Shown piece by piece: positions 34,396 through 44,086 of a stretch of 64,000 nt of DNA. Under the pieces are notes generated by a model. It saw nothing but the letters and a program-made list of their open reading frames with translations, had not been told where the DNA came from and did not search any database. The translations under genes and the position numbers were made by a program. The stretch is from contig JASBTZ010000008.1 of NCBI GenBank assembly GCA_030148165.1, positions 270,241 to 334,240 on the forward strand, read 5' to 3'. The DNA comes from Bacteroidota bacterium (GTDB lineage: Bacteria > Bacteroidota > Bacteroidia > Flavobacteriales_D > Crocinitomicaceae). Every line of letters begins with the position of its first letter. The first letter of the stretch is position 1.

Positions 34396-35310
34396 TTACA
34401 TTATTTCGGAGAGAATTTTTGCTGATTCCCTGAGTTTAATAAGTTCATGTTCCGTCAGTTCTACTTGTTGAATAGCTTTTACGCCAGAAGCAGAAATCAT
34501 AGTCGGAAGGCTAATATAAATCGGATGGTTCAATTCCAACAATTCCTGAAAGAATGTATTGGTCTGAATTGACAACGGAATCATTACTTCGTTCCCTTCG
34601 ATCAGATGGTCCATAATTATTTCTGCACACTTGGAAACACCGTACATCGTACCTTTCTGAGTTTCTCGGATTTGGAATGCTGCGTTTGTGGTGAGCTCAG
34701 CTGCCTTTGTCAGTAAATCGTTTGAAAAATGTTCATTTTGTTCAATTGGCAATCCGTTTACAGTTGTCATCGAGTATATCGCAACTTGTGAATCACCATG
34801 TTCGCCAAGGACAACAGATTCAAAATCTTCAGGTTGGTAATCGCTTAATTCAGAGAGATAATAGGATAATCGAACGCTATCCAGGAAAGTACCGGTTCCA
34901 ATTACTCGCTCAGGAGGTAAGCCACTGTATTTTTGTACAGCTTGACTAATGAGGTCCACGGGATTCGTAATGATAATAATAAACGGATTCCGCCTAAGCC
35001 GACGCCCTTGAAAAATGGATCTTGTCAATTCAGTATTGCTCTCAGCCGTAGACAATCTTGATCCACCATGTATATTTGGAGTTCCGGCGGTATAGAAAAT
35101 AAAATCGGCCTCATCAAACAACTGCTCATCATTTGTTTTAAGTTCTTTATTTGGATAAAGGGTCATCCCATGAGCCAAATCCAGGAAAGCACCGGATCGC
35201 TCTGGGTCTGGTTCCATTATATTTAGACGTACATTATGTCTATTGTTTAATAACAATAAACACAGGGTTGAGCCCACATTACCAAATCCTATGACAGTTA
35301 CATTTAGCAT
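34396..35310 (-). CDS. Lactate/malate dehydrogenase-family protein, unusual specificity residue
   Basis: A 304-residue NAD-dependent 2-hydroxyacid dehydrogenase of the LDH/MDH fold. Visible features: NAD motif VIGFGNVGSTL, acidic MEPD, active-site loop AGTPNIHGGSR, ITNPVD, GTGTFLDSVR and the catalytic His motif VLGEHGDSQ. In the loop, the position that is Gln in lactate and Arg in malate dehydrogenases is Asn (the N of TPNIHGG). The preferred oxo-acid is therefore uncertain. Catalytic Asp, Arg and His are present, so it should be active. It is monocistronic with a terminator. Confidence 0.82.
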   Translation of the reverse strand: MLNVTVIGFGNVGSTLCLLLLNNRHNVRLNIMEPDPERSGAFLDLAHGMTLYPNKELKTNDEQLFDEADFIFYTAGTPNIHGGSRLSTAESNTELTRSIFQGRRLRRNPFIIIITNPVDLISQAVQKYSGLPPERVIGTGTFLDSVRLSYYLSELSDYQPEDFESVVLGEHGDSQVAIYSMTTVNGLPIEQNEHFSNDLLTKAAELTTNAAFQIRETQKGTMYGVSKCAEIIMDHLIEGNEVMIPLSIQTNTFFQELLELNHPIYISLPTMISASGVKAIQQVELTEHELIKLRESAKILSEIM

Positions 35311-35459
35311 AACAATAAATATGGTGCAAGGTCTAAAAAAAAGCGTGTTTGAAAAATGATTATTGTCAATTTATATATCGCCCAGTTTCTCTCCCTTGTT
35401 TTTTCAGGACCTGATTAAAATCATTCTTTTATACTTTATGTAAGACTTATTTTTGCGAA

Positions 35460-36404
35460 GTGGTAGAATTGACATTTCTGATAATAGGACTTTTGGGATT
35501 AATCGGCGGAACACAACTAGTGATTCGTGGTGCGATGTTTGTCGCCGACTATTACAAATTGTCACAAATGTTTGTTGGCGTGACAATATTGGCGATTGGC
35601 ACAGACCTGCCTGAAATGTTTGTTGCGATAGATGGTGCAATCGAGAAAAGAACGACCGGCGTCGAAACATCAGGTATCATTATAGGAAATGCTTTTGGTA
35701 GTGCGATGAGTCAAATCTCTTTAATCCTTGGTTTTGCCGGATTGATCGGTACTCTGGTTTTTGCCAGGAAACATTTAATCGCTGATGGACTGATGATACT
35801 TTCGTCCATTGTTTTGGTATTTATTCTAGGTTTCGATGGACTGATCACACAGAAGGAGGGGATTATAATGATACTCGTATACCTGATCTATTATGTTCGG
35901 CTCTTTCAGCAGGAGAAAGTCATCAAAAAAGTTCATCAGAAATTCTCTTTAGAGCTTCCGGTCTATATTCTTTTTCTTGTTATTGGCTTGATAATACTTG
36001 CCTACGCGTCTAAGTTGACCGTTGAAAATGCAGTACTTATATCTGAACAGTTGCACATCAACCAGTCCCTTATAGGGATTCTTCTTATTGGAGTTGGAAC
36101 AAGTCTTCCTGAGCTCGCTTTATCAATTGGAGCAGCGAAAAAAAAGGCATATAGCTTGTCGGTGGGAAATTTGATTGGCAGTAATATTTTTGATCTTCTG
36201 ATGCCTATTGGGATTGGAGCAACGATTACCGAACTCGAGTTTGACAGGTCTCTAATTCTGGTTGATTTTCCGATAATGATGGCCGTTACTTTTTTAGCGT
36301 TGGCTTTCTTTTACAAAAGAAAAGGACTAACTAAGACCGAAGCAATCATATTGATCGGAATATTTTTAGTTTATGCTATATTAAAAATCATGCGACTCTG
36401 GTAA
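35460..36404 (+). CDS. CaCA-family cation/Ca2+ exchanger
   Basis: A 314-residue membrane protein with about ten hydrophobic helices and two inverted alpha repeats. The second repeat is canonical (IGVGTSLPELALSIGAAKKK, then GNLIGSNIFDLL). The first deviates: AIGTDLPEMFVAIDGAIEKR and GNAFGSAMSQ, with Asp for the usual Ser and Ala for the usual Asn. The gene begins with a GTG. It is 4 bp upstream of a Ca2+-type P-ATPase, so the two probably form one cation-efflux operon. Exchange of Ca2+ for Na+ or H+ is expected from the family, but ion choice may be altered. Confidence 0.85.
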   Translation: MVELTFLIIGLLGLIGGTQLVIRGAMFVADYYKLSQMFVGVTILAIGTDLPEMFVAIDGAIEKRTTGVETSGIIIGNAFGSAMSQISLILGFAGLIGTLVFARKHLIADGLMILSSIVLVFILGFDGLITQKEGIIMILVYLIYYVRLFQQEKVIKKVHQKFSLELPVYILFLVIGLIILAYASKLTVENAVLISEQLHINQSLIGILLIGVGTSLPELALSIGAAKKKAYSLSVGNLIGSNIFDLLMPIGIGATITELEFDRSLILVDFPIMMAVTFLALAFFYKRKGLTKTEAIILIGIFLVYAILKIMRLW

Positions 36405-36408
36405 GTAT

Positions 36409-39090
36409 ATGAATTCATTTGATCAACATAGCCCCCATTTGAACAGTGTCGAAGATGTATTACACTCTTTCGATAGTTCCATACAAGGTTTGACAAGTGA
36501 AGAGATTGAAACACGTAGAGCGCGTTTTGGTTTGAATACTTTGCCTGACCAGGATTCTGTCTCAACGCTATTAATCTTGCTTCGACAGTTTAAAAGTGCT
36601 CTGGTTGTTATTCTGGTAATCGCTGCGGGTATCTCCTGGTATGTTGGTCAAAGTGTTGATGCCTGGGTTATTGTTTCGGCGATTGTAGTGGATGTCATCA
36701 TTGGGTTCACACAAGAATATAAAGCTCAGCGGGCTGTCAATTCACTAAAAAAGCAAGTCGTTATAGCGGCTAAGGTTCTCCGAAATGAAGAATTAATCAA
36801 TGTTCCTGCAAGTGAATTAGTCCCTGGAGATATTATCATTTTAGAAGAGGGTGATAGTATTCCGGCTGACGGACGAGTTATTCAGTCGAATGATCTGCGA
36901 ACCATAGAATCCTCTCTTACGGGTGAGTCCATCCCAGTGTCAAAACACAGTAAGCAATTGTCGGGAGAAGTAGTTGTTGCCGATAGGAAAAACATGGTAT
37001 GGAGGGGGACATTGGTTGCAGGGGGATATGCGAGAGTAATCGTAACAGCCACTGGTGCAAATACACAAATTGGAGACATCTCCCAGTCTTTGGACGAAAT
37101 AATTGAAGAACGATCCACTTTTACCCGTAAGACCAACGCGTTAGCTGGGCAAATGGCTGTAATTGCCATTGTCAGCGCAATATTGATTTTTGTTACAGCC
37201 TATTTTATTAGAGGCTTTGAATTCAATGATGTCCTTCTTACATCGATCGCGGCACTTGTAGCGGCCATACCAGAGGGACTGTCGGTTATTTTTACAATCG
37301 TATTGGCAATTGCAGCTTCGCGCATGGCCAAACGCAATGTCATCATTCGGGAGTTTGCCGTCACAGAAACACTTGGGACAATTTCTACCATTCTTACTGA
37401 CAAGACCGGAACTTTGACACAGAATTCCTTAGTGGTCGAGAAAATCATGCTCGCAGACGAAGAGTTTTCGGTCACTGGGAATGGTTGGAATCCGGAAGGT
37501 AAGATTATAACGCCGGCCGGTAGTGAAGCCGAGCTTACTCCTCAACTGCGAAAGCTAATGGAGATTGCTGCGGTATCGAACAATGCCCATATCTACCAAA
37601 AACCGGAGTCATCTGGTTATGAATTGATTGGTGACCCAACCGAGGGAGCATTATTAACATTGGCCCGAAAGGGTGGCATCGCAGAAGAGGAATACCTTTC
37701 AATTAAATTGGATGACATGCCTTTTTCTTCGGAAGTAAAGGCAAGGGCAACGCTAATTGGTGCGGAAAGAGGAAATGAACTATTGGTCACTGGTGCTCCT
37801 GAGAAAATACTTCATAGATGCTCTGCTATCTTAACTCAACAGGGAGAGGAACAGTTAAGTGACTCTCATGGCAGGAACATTCAAGATAAAATAGATCGAT
37901 TGTCTGATAAAGCGTATCGCGTTATTGCATTAGCCTATAAACGAACCTCGTTCGATCAGGTTAGCAAAGAAGACATGGAAGATCTTTGCTTTGTTGGATT
38001 GGTGGGAATGATCGATCCGCCTAGAGTAGACGTAAAAGAAGCAATTGAAAAATGTAAAAGCGCGGGGATAAGGGTCGTCATGTTGACGGGAGATCATATC
38101 AATACAGCTGTGGCAGTCGCACGCGACACAGGAATTTTAAAATTGAATGAATCCGCTGATCGATCGGCCTTGACGGAGACAGATTTATTGAATTTAAATG
38201 AAGAAGAATTTGATCGAATCATCCAGGAAGTGAATGTTTTTGCCAGATTAACACCACGAATGAAGTTGCGTATAGCTGGTCGGTTACAGGCCGCAGGAGA
38301 ACTCATTGCAATGACAGGTGACGGGGTAAATGATGCTCCTGCACTTAAAAAGGCGGATGCCGGTATTGCTATGGGAATAGGAGGTACCGATACGGCCCGT
38401 GAAGCGTCTGATGTGATTTTGACAGATAATAATTTTACATCCATCGTAAACGCCATTGAAGAAGGCAGAATAGCATTTAACAATGCAAGACAAACGAGTT
38501 TCTTCCTGATCACGACAAATCTTGCGGAGAGTGCAACAATTATGCTCGCCATATTGGTTGGGCTTCCATTACCTTTAACGGTTACACAGCTTCTTTGGCT
38601 TAATTTGGTGACGGACGGGATAACAGACGTAGCTTTAGCCACGGAGGCAGGGCATGGCGATGTCATGGAGAGAAAGCCCATGGATCGTAATGAACGAATA
38701 CTGAACTGCGAGATCATACCATTTCTATTAATTAACCTCGTATTAATGACCGGCCTATCGCTTGGAACCTTTTATTTTTATCTGGAAGAAGGAGTCAGAA
38801 TGGCACAGACGTGTGCTTTTATTGTGTTGTCGTTCACCCAGCTTTTTAACGTATACAATATGCGCTCACTGAGATTACCAATCCTTAAAATTGGATTCCT
38901 TTCGAACAGACTCGTGAATTACGCAGTCTTATTATCCTTGATCATGATGTATGTGATCATCGAAATTCCTGCTGTTGCAGAAATATTTAACTTCGAGCGA
39001 GTTAGTATATGGGACGCCACGATCCTGTTGGTGTTATCTTCCAGTGTTTTTTGGGTGACAGAACTATACAAGTCCGTTCGTAAAAAATAG
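36409..39090 (+). CDS. P-type Ca2+-transporting ATPase (SERCA/PMCA-like)
   Basis: An 893-residue P2-type ATPase with an N-terminal cation-ATPase domain and about ten membrane helices. Visible features: A-domain TGES at 171-174, phosphorylation motif DKTGTLTQ with D331, hinge TGDGVND at 636-642. Calcium-site residues of the SERCA type are present: E289 in PEGL (M4), N704 and E707 in NLAES (M5), and N732, T735 and D736 in NLVTDG (M6). It should pump Ca2+ out of the cytoplasm. It follows the exchanger gene by 4 bp and ends 6 bp from a convergent gene. Confidence 0.92.
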   Translation: MNSFDQHSPHLNSVEDVLHSFDSSIQGLTSEEIETRRARFGLNTLPDQDSVSTLLILLRQFKSALVVILVIAAGISWYVGQSVDAWVIVSAIVVDVIIGFTQEYKAQRAVNSLKKQVVIAAKVLRNEELINVPASELVPGDIIILEEGDSIPADGRVIQSNDLRTIESSLTGESIPVSKHSKQLSGEVVVADRKNMVWRGTLVAGGYARVIVTATGANTQIGDISQSLDEIIEERSTFTRKTNALAGQMAVIAIVSAILIFVTAYFIRGFEFNDVLLTSIAALVAAIPEGLSVIFTIVLAIAASRMAKRNVIIREFAVTETLGTISTILTDKTGTLTQNSLVVEKIMLADEEFSVTGNGWNPEGKIITPAGSEAELTPQLRKLMEIAAVSNNAHIYQKPESSGYELIGDPTEGALLTLARKGGIAEEEYLSIKLDDMPFSSEVKARATLIGAERGNELLVTGAPEKILHRCSAILTQQGEEQLSDSHGRNIQDKIDRLSDKAYRVIALAYKRTSFDQVSKEDMEDLCFVGLVGMIDPPRVDVKEAIEKCKSAGIRVVMLTGDHINTAVAVARDTGILKLNESADRSALTETDLLNLNEEEFDRIIQEVNVFARLTPRMKLRIAGRLQAAGELIAMTGDGVNDAPALKKADAGIAMGIGGTDTAREASDVILTDNNFTSIVNAIEEGRIAFNNARQTSFFLITTNLAESATIMLAILVGLPLPLTVTQLLWLNLVTDGITDVALATEAGHGDVMERKPMDRNERILNCEIIPFLLINLVLMTGLSLGTFYFYLEEGVRMAQTCAFIVLSFTQLFNVYNMRSLRLPILKIGFLSNRLVNYAVLLSLIMMYVIIEIPAVAEIFNFERVSIWDATILLVLSSSVFWVTELYKSVRKK

Positions 39091-39096
39091 AATTTA

Positions 39097-40263
39097 TTAC
39101 TGAAAAATAAAGCGATCACTGTGGACACTTTCACCATTGATTGCAAGATGATAAAAGTAAATGCCCGATTGCTCGTGATTTCGATTCAATTTAATCTTAC
39201 CGTTGTTCGTCTTCTCGGTTCTAACCAATCTTCCCATTTGATCGAAGATTGAGATCTCGAAGTTCGGATTGTTGTCGTATTCAAAATTGACATAGTCTGT
39301 GGCGATATTCGGATAAACGTTGAATGCCGATTCATCGAATTCATGAACGCCCATATACATGTCAAACTCCCACCAATCTTCGAAATTTGTTCCGTTAGTG
39401 CCAAGACCATAAAACACCCTGTTATCAATGTTTGCTGCGACCGCCCATCTTCTTCCGTTTCCAGGGAAGTCACCGAGCTGGGTCCACGAATTAGTTAATG
39501 GATCATATCTCCAGACTTCATTGCCCGGGTCGTAGAAGGACGCATAACCACCCACAACAACTCCGTAACCGTTTTGTTCAAAGGCAACCGGCCTATAAGG
39601 AGTCGAGCCCGGATAAGGCGCTCTCGATGTCCATGAATCAGTCGAAGCTTTATATTCCCATAGCGATGTAGCCTGTTTAAAATAGCCATTACCTCCCGCG
39701 ACAAAGGTTACATTACCCCAACCAGTGGTAAATGGTGTTGGACCCATCAAAGTCCATGTATCATTGGATGGATCGTATCTGTATAGATTATTCGTTGACC
39801 TACGAGGATAATAAGCGTAATTGCCAATTACAAATGGAAAGGTATTGTTAAAACCTGTTGTTGGAGCCGGGTTAAGTTGTGTCCATGTATTTGTGACAGG
39901 ATCGTATCGATAATGTTCAGTGGGCCCCATCTGACCCATTCCAACATACGCAAAATTTCCAATTGATATACCTGTCAAATCCTGATCTCCTCCATCTGGA
40001 AAGGCTCCTGGAGCACCCGGATAATCTGCTTTTTGCATCCAGGTATTTGAAGCCGGATCATACTGCCACCAATCTTTATATCGTTCATCTGGCGGTAGCC
40101 CATTTAAATGACCTGTACCACAATAAACTTTTGTGCCAACGGTAACAGCCACAGCTCTGTGTCGTCCAAAGCTTTCGAAATCAGCTCGTCTCTCCCATTG
40201 GGGACTTTGTGCATACAACTCTGACGCTATCAAAGTGAGTGCTAGTAGTAGTATAATTCGCAT
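39097..40263 (-). CDS. Secreted kelch-repeat protein with T9SS domain
   Basis: A 388-residue protein with a signal peptide, six kelch-type repeats about 25-300 (recurring YRYDPVTNTWTQL, WEYKASTDSWTSR and WRYDPLTNSWTQLG units) forming a beta-propeller, and a type A T9SS sorting domain from about 312 (FNVYPNIATDYV). Kelch propellers bind proteins or sugars; a galactose-oxidase-like active site is not apparent. It is likely cell-surface or secreted. Confidence 0.88.
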   Translation of the reverse strand: MRIILLLALTLIASELYAQSPQWERRADFESFGRHRAVAVTVGTKVYCGTGHLNGLPPDERYKDWWQYDPASNTWMQKADYPGAPGAFPDGGDQDLTGISIGNFAYVGMGQMGPTEHYRYDPVTNTWTQLNPAPTTGFNNTFPFVIGNYAYYPRRSTNNLYRYDPSNDTWTLMGPTPFTTGWGNVTFVAGGNGYFKQATSLWEYKASTDSWTSRAPYPGSTPYRPVAFEQNGYGVVVGGYASFYDPGNEVWRYDPLTNSWTQLGDFPGNGRRWAVAANIDNRVFYGLGTNGTNFEDWWEFDMYMGVHEFDESAFNVYPNIATDYVNFEYDNNPNFEISIFDQMGRLVRTEKTNNGKIKLNRNHEQSGIYFYHLAINGESVHSDRFIFQ

Positions 40264-40380
40264 GACTTTAATTATCTGTGCCTGATAAAGATAAGAAATT
40301 TACCCCTAATTAACATTTATTAATTCTTTGTTATTTGAACCATATAACAAATAAGGTGTAAAACAGTTAAACTTATCATT

Positions 40381-40947
40381 ATGAAGAAAATACTCATTCC
40401 ACTATTTGTCCTTTTAGTAAGTGTTTCAGCAACAGCGCAAGAAGACACACTGGTTCCATCTTTAGTAGATTATGATGCTTTCGTCGAACTCGTTCATGAA
40501 GTCGACGCACATCGTAAGGAACGGATTGTTACTATTCAGCAGTTTAATGATATGAGCAAAGAAGAGGATGTAATCATTCTCGATACCCGTTCCAAAGCCA
40601 TGTATGATGCCAAGCATGTGAAAGGAGCAATCCACTTAAATTTTGCAGATTTCACGCAGGAAACCCTTGCTAATCTCATACCGGATCCGACCACGAGGAT
40701 CCTCATCTACTGTAACAACAATTTTGATGATGATGAGATATATTTTGCGACAAAGGCCTACGTTCCGCCAAGTTTTGAAGAAGACGAGAAGAAGTTAACA
40801 CTGGCACTAAATATCCCGACTTACATCAACTTGTACGGATATGGCTATAAGAACGTATACGAGTTAGGAGAGCTCATCTCGGTATTTGATCGTCGCATTG
40901 AATTTGAGGGAACATCGGTTCTTAAAAATGATCAGTTGGGTCAATAA
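40381..40947 (+). CDS. Exported rhodanese-domain protein
   Basis: A 188-residue protein with a signal peptide (KKILIPLFVLLVSVSATAQ) and one rhodanese domain: VIILDTRSKAMYDAKHVKGA, then the active-site loop ILIYCNNNFDDDE with the catalytic Cys. The loop is longer and more acidic than in sulfurtransferases and is followed by an insertion before IPTYINLYGYGYKNVYEL. It is periplasmic, with the sulfur or other substrate unknown. It is monocistronic. Confidence 0.83.
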   Translation: MKKILIPLFVLLVSVSATAQEDTLVPSLVDYDAFVELVHEVDAHRKERIVTIQQFNDMSKEEDVIILDTRSKAMYDAKHVKGAIHLNFADFTQETLANLIPDPTTRILIYCNNNFDDDEIYFATKAYVPPSFEEDEKKLTLALNIPTYINLYGYGYKNVYELGELISVFDRRIEFEGTSVLKNDQLGQ

Positions 40948-41054
40948 AACCCTATTTATTCGATGAAGAGTGGTATTCGGTAATCTACCTAGTTAATTGA
41001 TTGCTAACTTATTGAATATTTGTACTTTAAACTTGAATTTCGAATACTACCATT

Positions 41055-42953
41055 ATGAAATCAAGTACACTCAAAGGCTTTGCTTCCATTGTATTTATTC
41101 TTGTTGTCCAATTTGCTTTCTCGTTTGATTCAAATTCCAAGCGGAAAGTCTATGATCACATGTATGAGATTAATATTCAATGGGAGCACCATAAAAGTGA
41201 CTGTCCCGATGAACTCATTTCATTTCAATCAGATATTGACCGGATTTCCTATCATTTGGATCGCGTAATAGCGGATTTGCGCGCAAACACGCCCGAAGGA
41301 TTATCTGCATCTGCATTGAAGAATCGAATTGACTTGTTGAACGAGCTTCAATTATATGCAAACACAAAAGTTTTTCCGACAAATCTATACCATAAAATGC
41401 GAACACCGTATTTCATTGATGACTTTGGCGTGCATTGCGCCGTAGGATATATGATAATGAAATCCGGCCACTCGGAATTATCAAACCGAATTCGCGACGA
41501 ACACAACTACGATTATTTAAAAGACATTACAACTCCAGGTGTACTCGAATGGGCAGCGGAGCATGGTTTTACCTTCGAAGAACTAGCATGGATACAACCG
41601 GGGTATATGTCTCAACGATCTTTTACTCAGGTTGGTGGGGGAACTGATTCCACGGTGACAGTTTTATGCCGGCATGATTGGGAAGACCGGCTGATTTTTG
41701 CCGGTTTATTTTCAGAAATCGATGGATCCACCCCGTGCGATGGAATCGGATATTATAAAGATGGTCAGATGTATTGTCTCGGCGGTGGACTGGAAGGAAA
41801 GATTACGGATGTCTATGTATACCAAAATGAGGTTTATGTGACGGGTCTCTTTAATTATTTGGGTGTCGACTATTCGCTGGCAATGCACGATGGTTCACAA
41901 TGGAATTTTATAAATATTCCCAGCCGCGAAGGCATGGAGTCGGTAAGTGGATTGGCAGATGCTCCGACCTTCAAGCAAGAAGTAATTATTAAAAATGATC
42001 AGGGTCTCGATGAACATGAGATTTGGCGGCAATCATATAACGGTAATTGGGAGCTTCAGGCTACGGTTTTTGGAGCAATGAATGGTTTAGCTCTAGGTCC
42101 GACACAGCTTGCATATGGAGGAATATATGACAGTCTTATCATGCATTTACCTGGAGGAGATCAAAACTTGGTTTCCAAAAATGCCTGCTTACGAGAGCTG
42201 TCAACCGACAGCTGGATACCCTTGTCCGGCACGCCTCCTGACACAGTTTTAGTGGTGGAAAATGTGGGTACACATTTTGTTTGGGCAGGAATTGGAAAGT
42301 TCACGGATCCGGGAACACCGGTAAATTATATGTCTTCAATTCATGCGGATACCTTGGCACCTCTTTGGGGGGATATTATTGTCAGCGGCCCATCGTCGAA
42401 TCCGGATTCACTGATTATTGTGAGAGATATTGCCATGACTGGATCCATCTCTTTTGCATCATGCGGATTATTCGACACAGGCTTCATGTATTTTGGTAGT
42501 GGTTTGCAACTAGGTGATATGGGATTATTTCACACGAATACGGGAACAGGTAATCCGACAATGGGCTCTTCCGATGATATGGGTGTGTTCGGGAATGGAA
42601 TTGAGGCTGTAGAAGTATTTGATGGCAAATTATTTGTTGGCGGTTATTTCCAGTATTTGTTCGATTCAGTTTCGAACAATTTTGTAATGCTTGACGAGCC
42701 AGTGATTGGCACGCTTGATCTTGATTCGGATAATCTGACCGTGTTTCCAAATCCCGCTTCCGAGTGCATTCACGTGCGATCATCCGAATTGATCGAACAA
42801 ATAATTCTTACGGACATCAATGGCCGTCCACTACGTGAAATAAATTCTGAAGAAGATATTATTAGCGTCAGAGATCTTCCTGCCGGTAATTATTTATTGA
42901 AATTTGTCATGATAGACAAGCGGATCACCCATCGTAAGCTTATCATCCAATAG
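41055..42953 (+). CDS. T9SS surface protein with conserved N-terminal CAVGYMI module
   Basis: A 632-residue secreted protein. After the signal peptide comes a helical module at about 25-185: RTPYFIDDFGVHCAVGYMI, then a WAAEHGFTFEELAWIQPGY end. I recall similar modules in other Bacteroidota proteins without known function. A beta-propeller-like body follows (IFAGLFSEIDGS; VYVTGLFNYLG), then a type A T9SS domain from about 556 (LTVFPNPASECIHV). No catalytic site can be assigned; the Cys in GVHCAVG is notable. It is 6 bp upstream of a LamG protein gene and co-transcribed with it. Confidence 0.8.
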   Translation: MKSSTLKGFASIVFILVVQFAFSFDSNSKRKVYDHMYEINIQWEHHKSDCPDELISFQSDIDRISYHLDRVIADLRANTPEGLSASALKNRIDLLNELQLYANTKVFPTNLYHKMRTPYFIDDFGVHCAVGYMIMKSGHSELSNRIRDEHNYDYLKDITTPGVLEWAAEHGFTFEELAWIQPGYMSQRSFTQVGGGTDSTVTVLCRHDWEDRLIFAGLFSEIDGSTPCDGIGYYKDGQMYCLGGGLEGKITDVYVYQNEVYVTGLFNYLGVDYSLAMHDGSQWNFINIPSREGMESVSGLADAPTFKQEVIIKNDQGLDEHEIWRQSYNGNWELQATVFGAMNGLALGPTQLAYGGIYDSLIMHLPGGDQNLVSKNACLRELSTDSWIPLSGTPPDTVLVVENVGTHFVWAGIGKFTDPGTPVNYMSSIHADTLAPLWGDIIVSGPSSNPDSLIIVRDIAMTGSISFASCGLFDTGFMYFGSGLQLGDMGLFHTNTGTGNPTMGSSDDMGVFGNGIEAVEVFDGKLFVGGYFQYLFDSVSNNFVMLDEPVIGTLDLDSDNLTVFPNPASECIHVRSSELIEQIILTDINGRPLREINSEEDIISVRDLPAGNYLLKFVMIDKRITHRKLIIQ

Positions 42954-42959
42954 AAATCG

Positions 42960-43949
42960 ATGAAAGCAATTGTTTTAAGTTTATTTATGCTGGCCTTGTT
43001 TTCACTGACCGCACAAGATCGGTGTGTAGAATTTGATGGTGAAGATGATCGGATAGATTTACCCGATCTGGACTTTAGCGGTTACAGCGCCGTTACGGTA
43101 GAAGCTTGGGTGAAGTTTGACAGTCTTCCTAGTTCATCTAACATGCAGGGTATTTATTGCGTGGATCCAATGAACTTTGGAGGTGCTATCTATTTACATT
43201 ACGTGTATCTTCCCAGTCTGCCACATACAATTTCTTTTGGTGTTACTACAGATAGCAGTAGTCAGGCGCTTACTTATTTTATTAATCCGATGAACTGGAC
43301 TGGCTTCTGGCATCATCTCGCAGGAACTTTTGACGGTGATTCCTCCAGATTGTATATAGATGGGGCATATATCGGTTCCATACCAAGCCCAGGGACAATC
43401 GTTCAAAGCACGAATAAACACTGGATTGGGACCTTGGATTCTGTTCCGACGTTTCTATCATACGACAGTCATTTGGATGGTAGAATTGATGAACTGAGGG
43501 TATGGGACAAGACACGAAGTTTAAGTGAGATTCAAGAGGATATGAACTGTGCTATAAGTGAGCCTAGGCCGAACTTGTTATTCGTATACAATTTAAATGA
43601 GACATCCGGTTCACTGGCGTACGATTCGAGTGGAAATGGTTTTCAAGGAGTACTCATGAACGGAGCAAACTTTACTTACTCGGAGGTGGCGCCTAACTGT
43701 GTACTTAAGCTATCGGAACAGGAGCAAAATAGCGTCATCATCCATCCCAATCCAGCTCGCGATTTAATTACGATCGAAACGGAACAGGAATTAACTACGA
43801 TAGTTCTAATTGATGATAAAGGGCGGAAAATTAGACAGTTGATTGGAAAAAAATCGATCTCACTTACTGAGCTTTGTTCAGGCACTTACTACCTTATATT
43901 AGAGCTTGAGAATGGGGAGGTACTGCATTGCGCAATAACTAAGCAATAA
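42960..43949 (+). CDS. Secreted LamG/concanavalin-like protein with T9SS domain
   Basis: A 329-residue protein with a signal peptide and a LamG/concanavalin A-like jelly roll at about 20-230: YSAVTVEAWVKFDSLP, WHHLAGTFDGDSSRLYIDG and GRIDELRVWDKTRSL are diagnostic. A type A T9SS domain runs from about 258 (VIIHPNPARDLI). The fold usually binds carbohydrate or acts as an accessory adhesion domain. It is the second gene of an operon with the preceding T9SS protein. Confidence 0.88.
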   Translation: MKAIVLSLFMLALFSLTAQDRCVEFDGEDDRIDLPDLDFSGYSAVTVEAWVKFDSLPSSSNMQGIYCVDPMNFGGAIYLHYVYLPSLPHTISFGVTTDSSSQALTYFINPMNWTGFWHHLAGTFDGDSSRLYIDGAYIGSIPSPGTIVQSTNKHWIGTLDSVPTFLSYDSHLDGRIDELRVWDKTRSLSEIQEDMNCAISEPRPNLLFVYNLNETSGSLAYDSSGNGFQGVLMNGANFTYSEVAPNCVLKLSEQEQNSVIIHPNPARDLITIETEQELTTIVLIDDKGRKIRQLIGKKSISLTELCSGTYYLILELENGEVLHCAITKQ

Positions 43950-43954
43950 AAGAA

Positions 43955-43982
43955 AATCCCCCAGTGAAACACCGGGGGACTA
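43955..43982. terminator. Hairpin between convergent genes (terminator, mainly minus-strand)
   Basis: TCCCCC-A-GTG, loop AAA and CAC-C-GGGGGA form a stem with one mismatch. On the minus strand it is followed by TTTTCTTTTATT; on the plus strand there is no T-run, so it serves chiefly the minus-strand nuclease gene. Confidence 0.55.
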
Positions 43983-44086
43983 AACTACTATGAAACTACG
44001 TGTATAAACACACACATTAGTTAATGCACATAACGGGCCAGAATTGATTATGTGTCAATCAGCTCTGTTAATAAAGGTTAAGTATG

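Noticed and set aside
38094..38717. 207-codon frame antisense to the Ca2+ ATPase
   Set aside because: Long antisense shadow of a strongly conserved gene; its protein is low-complexity Ser/Ile-rich with no motif.
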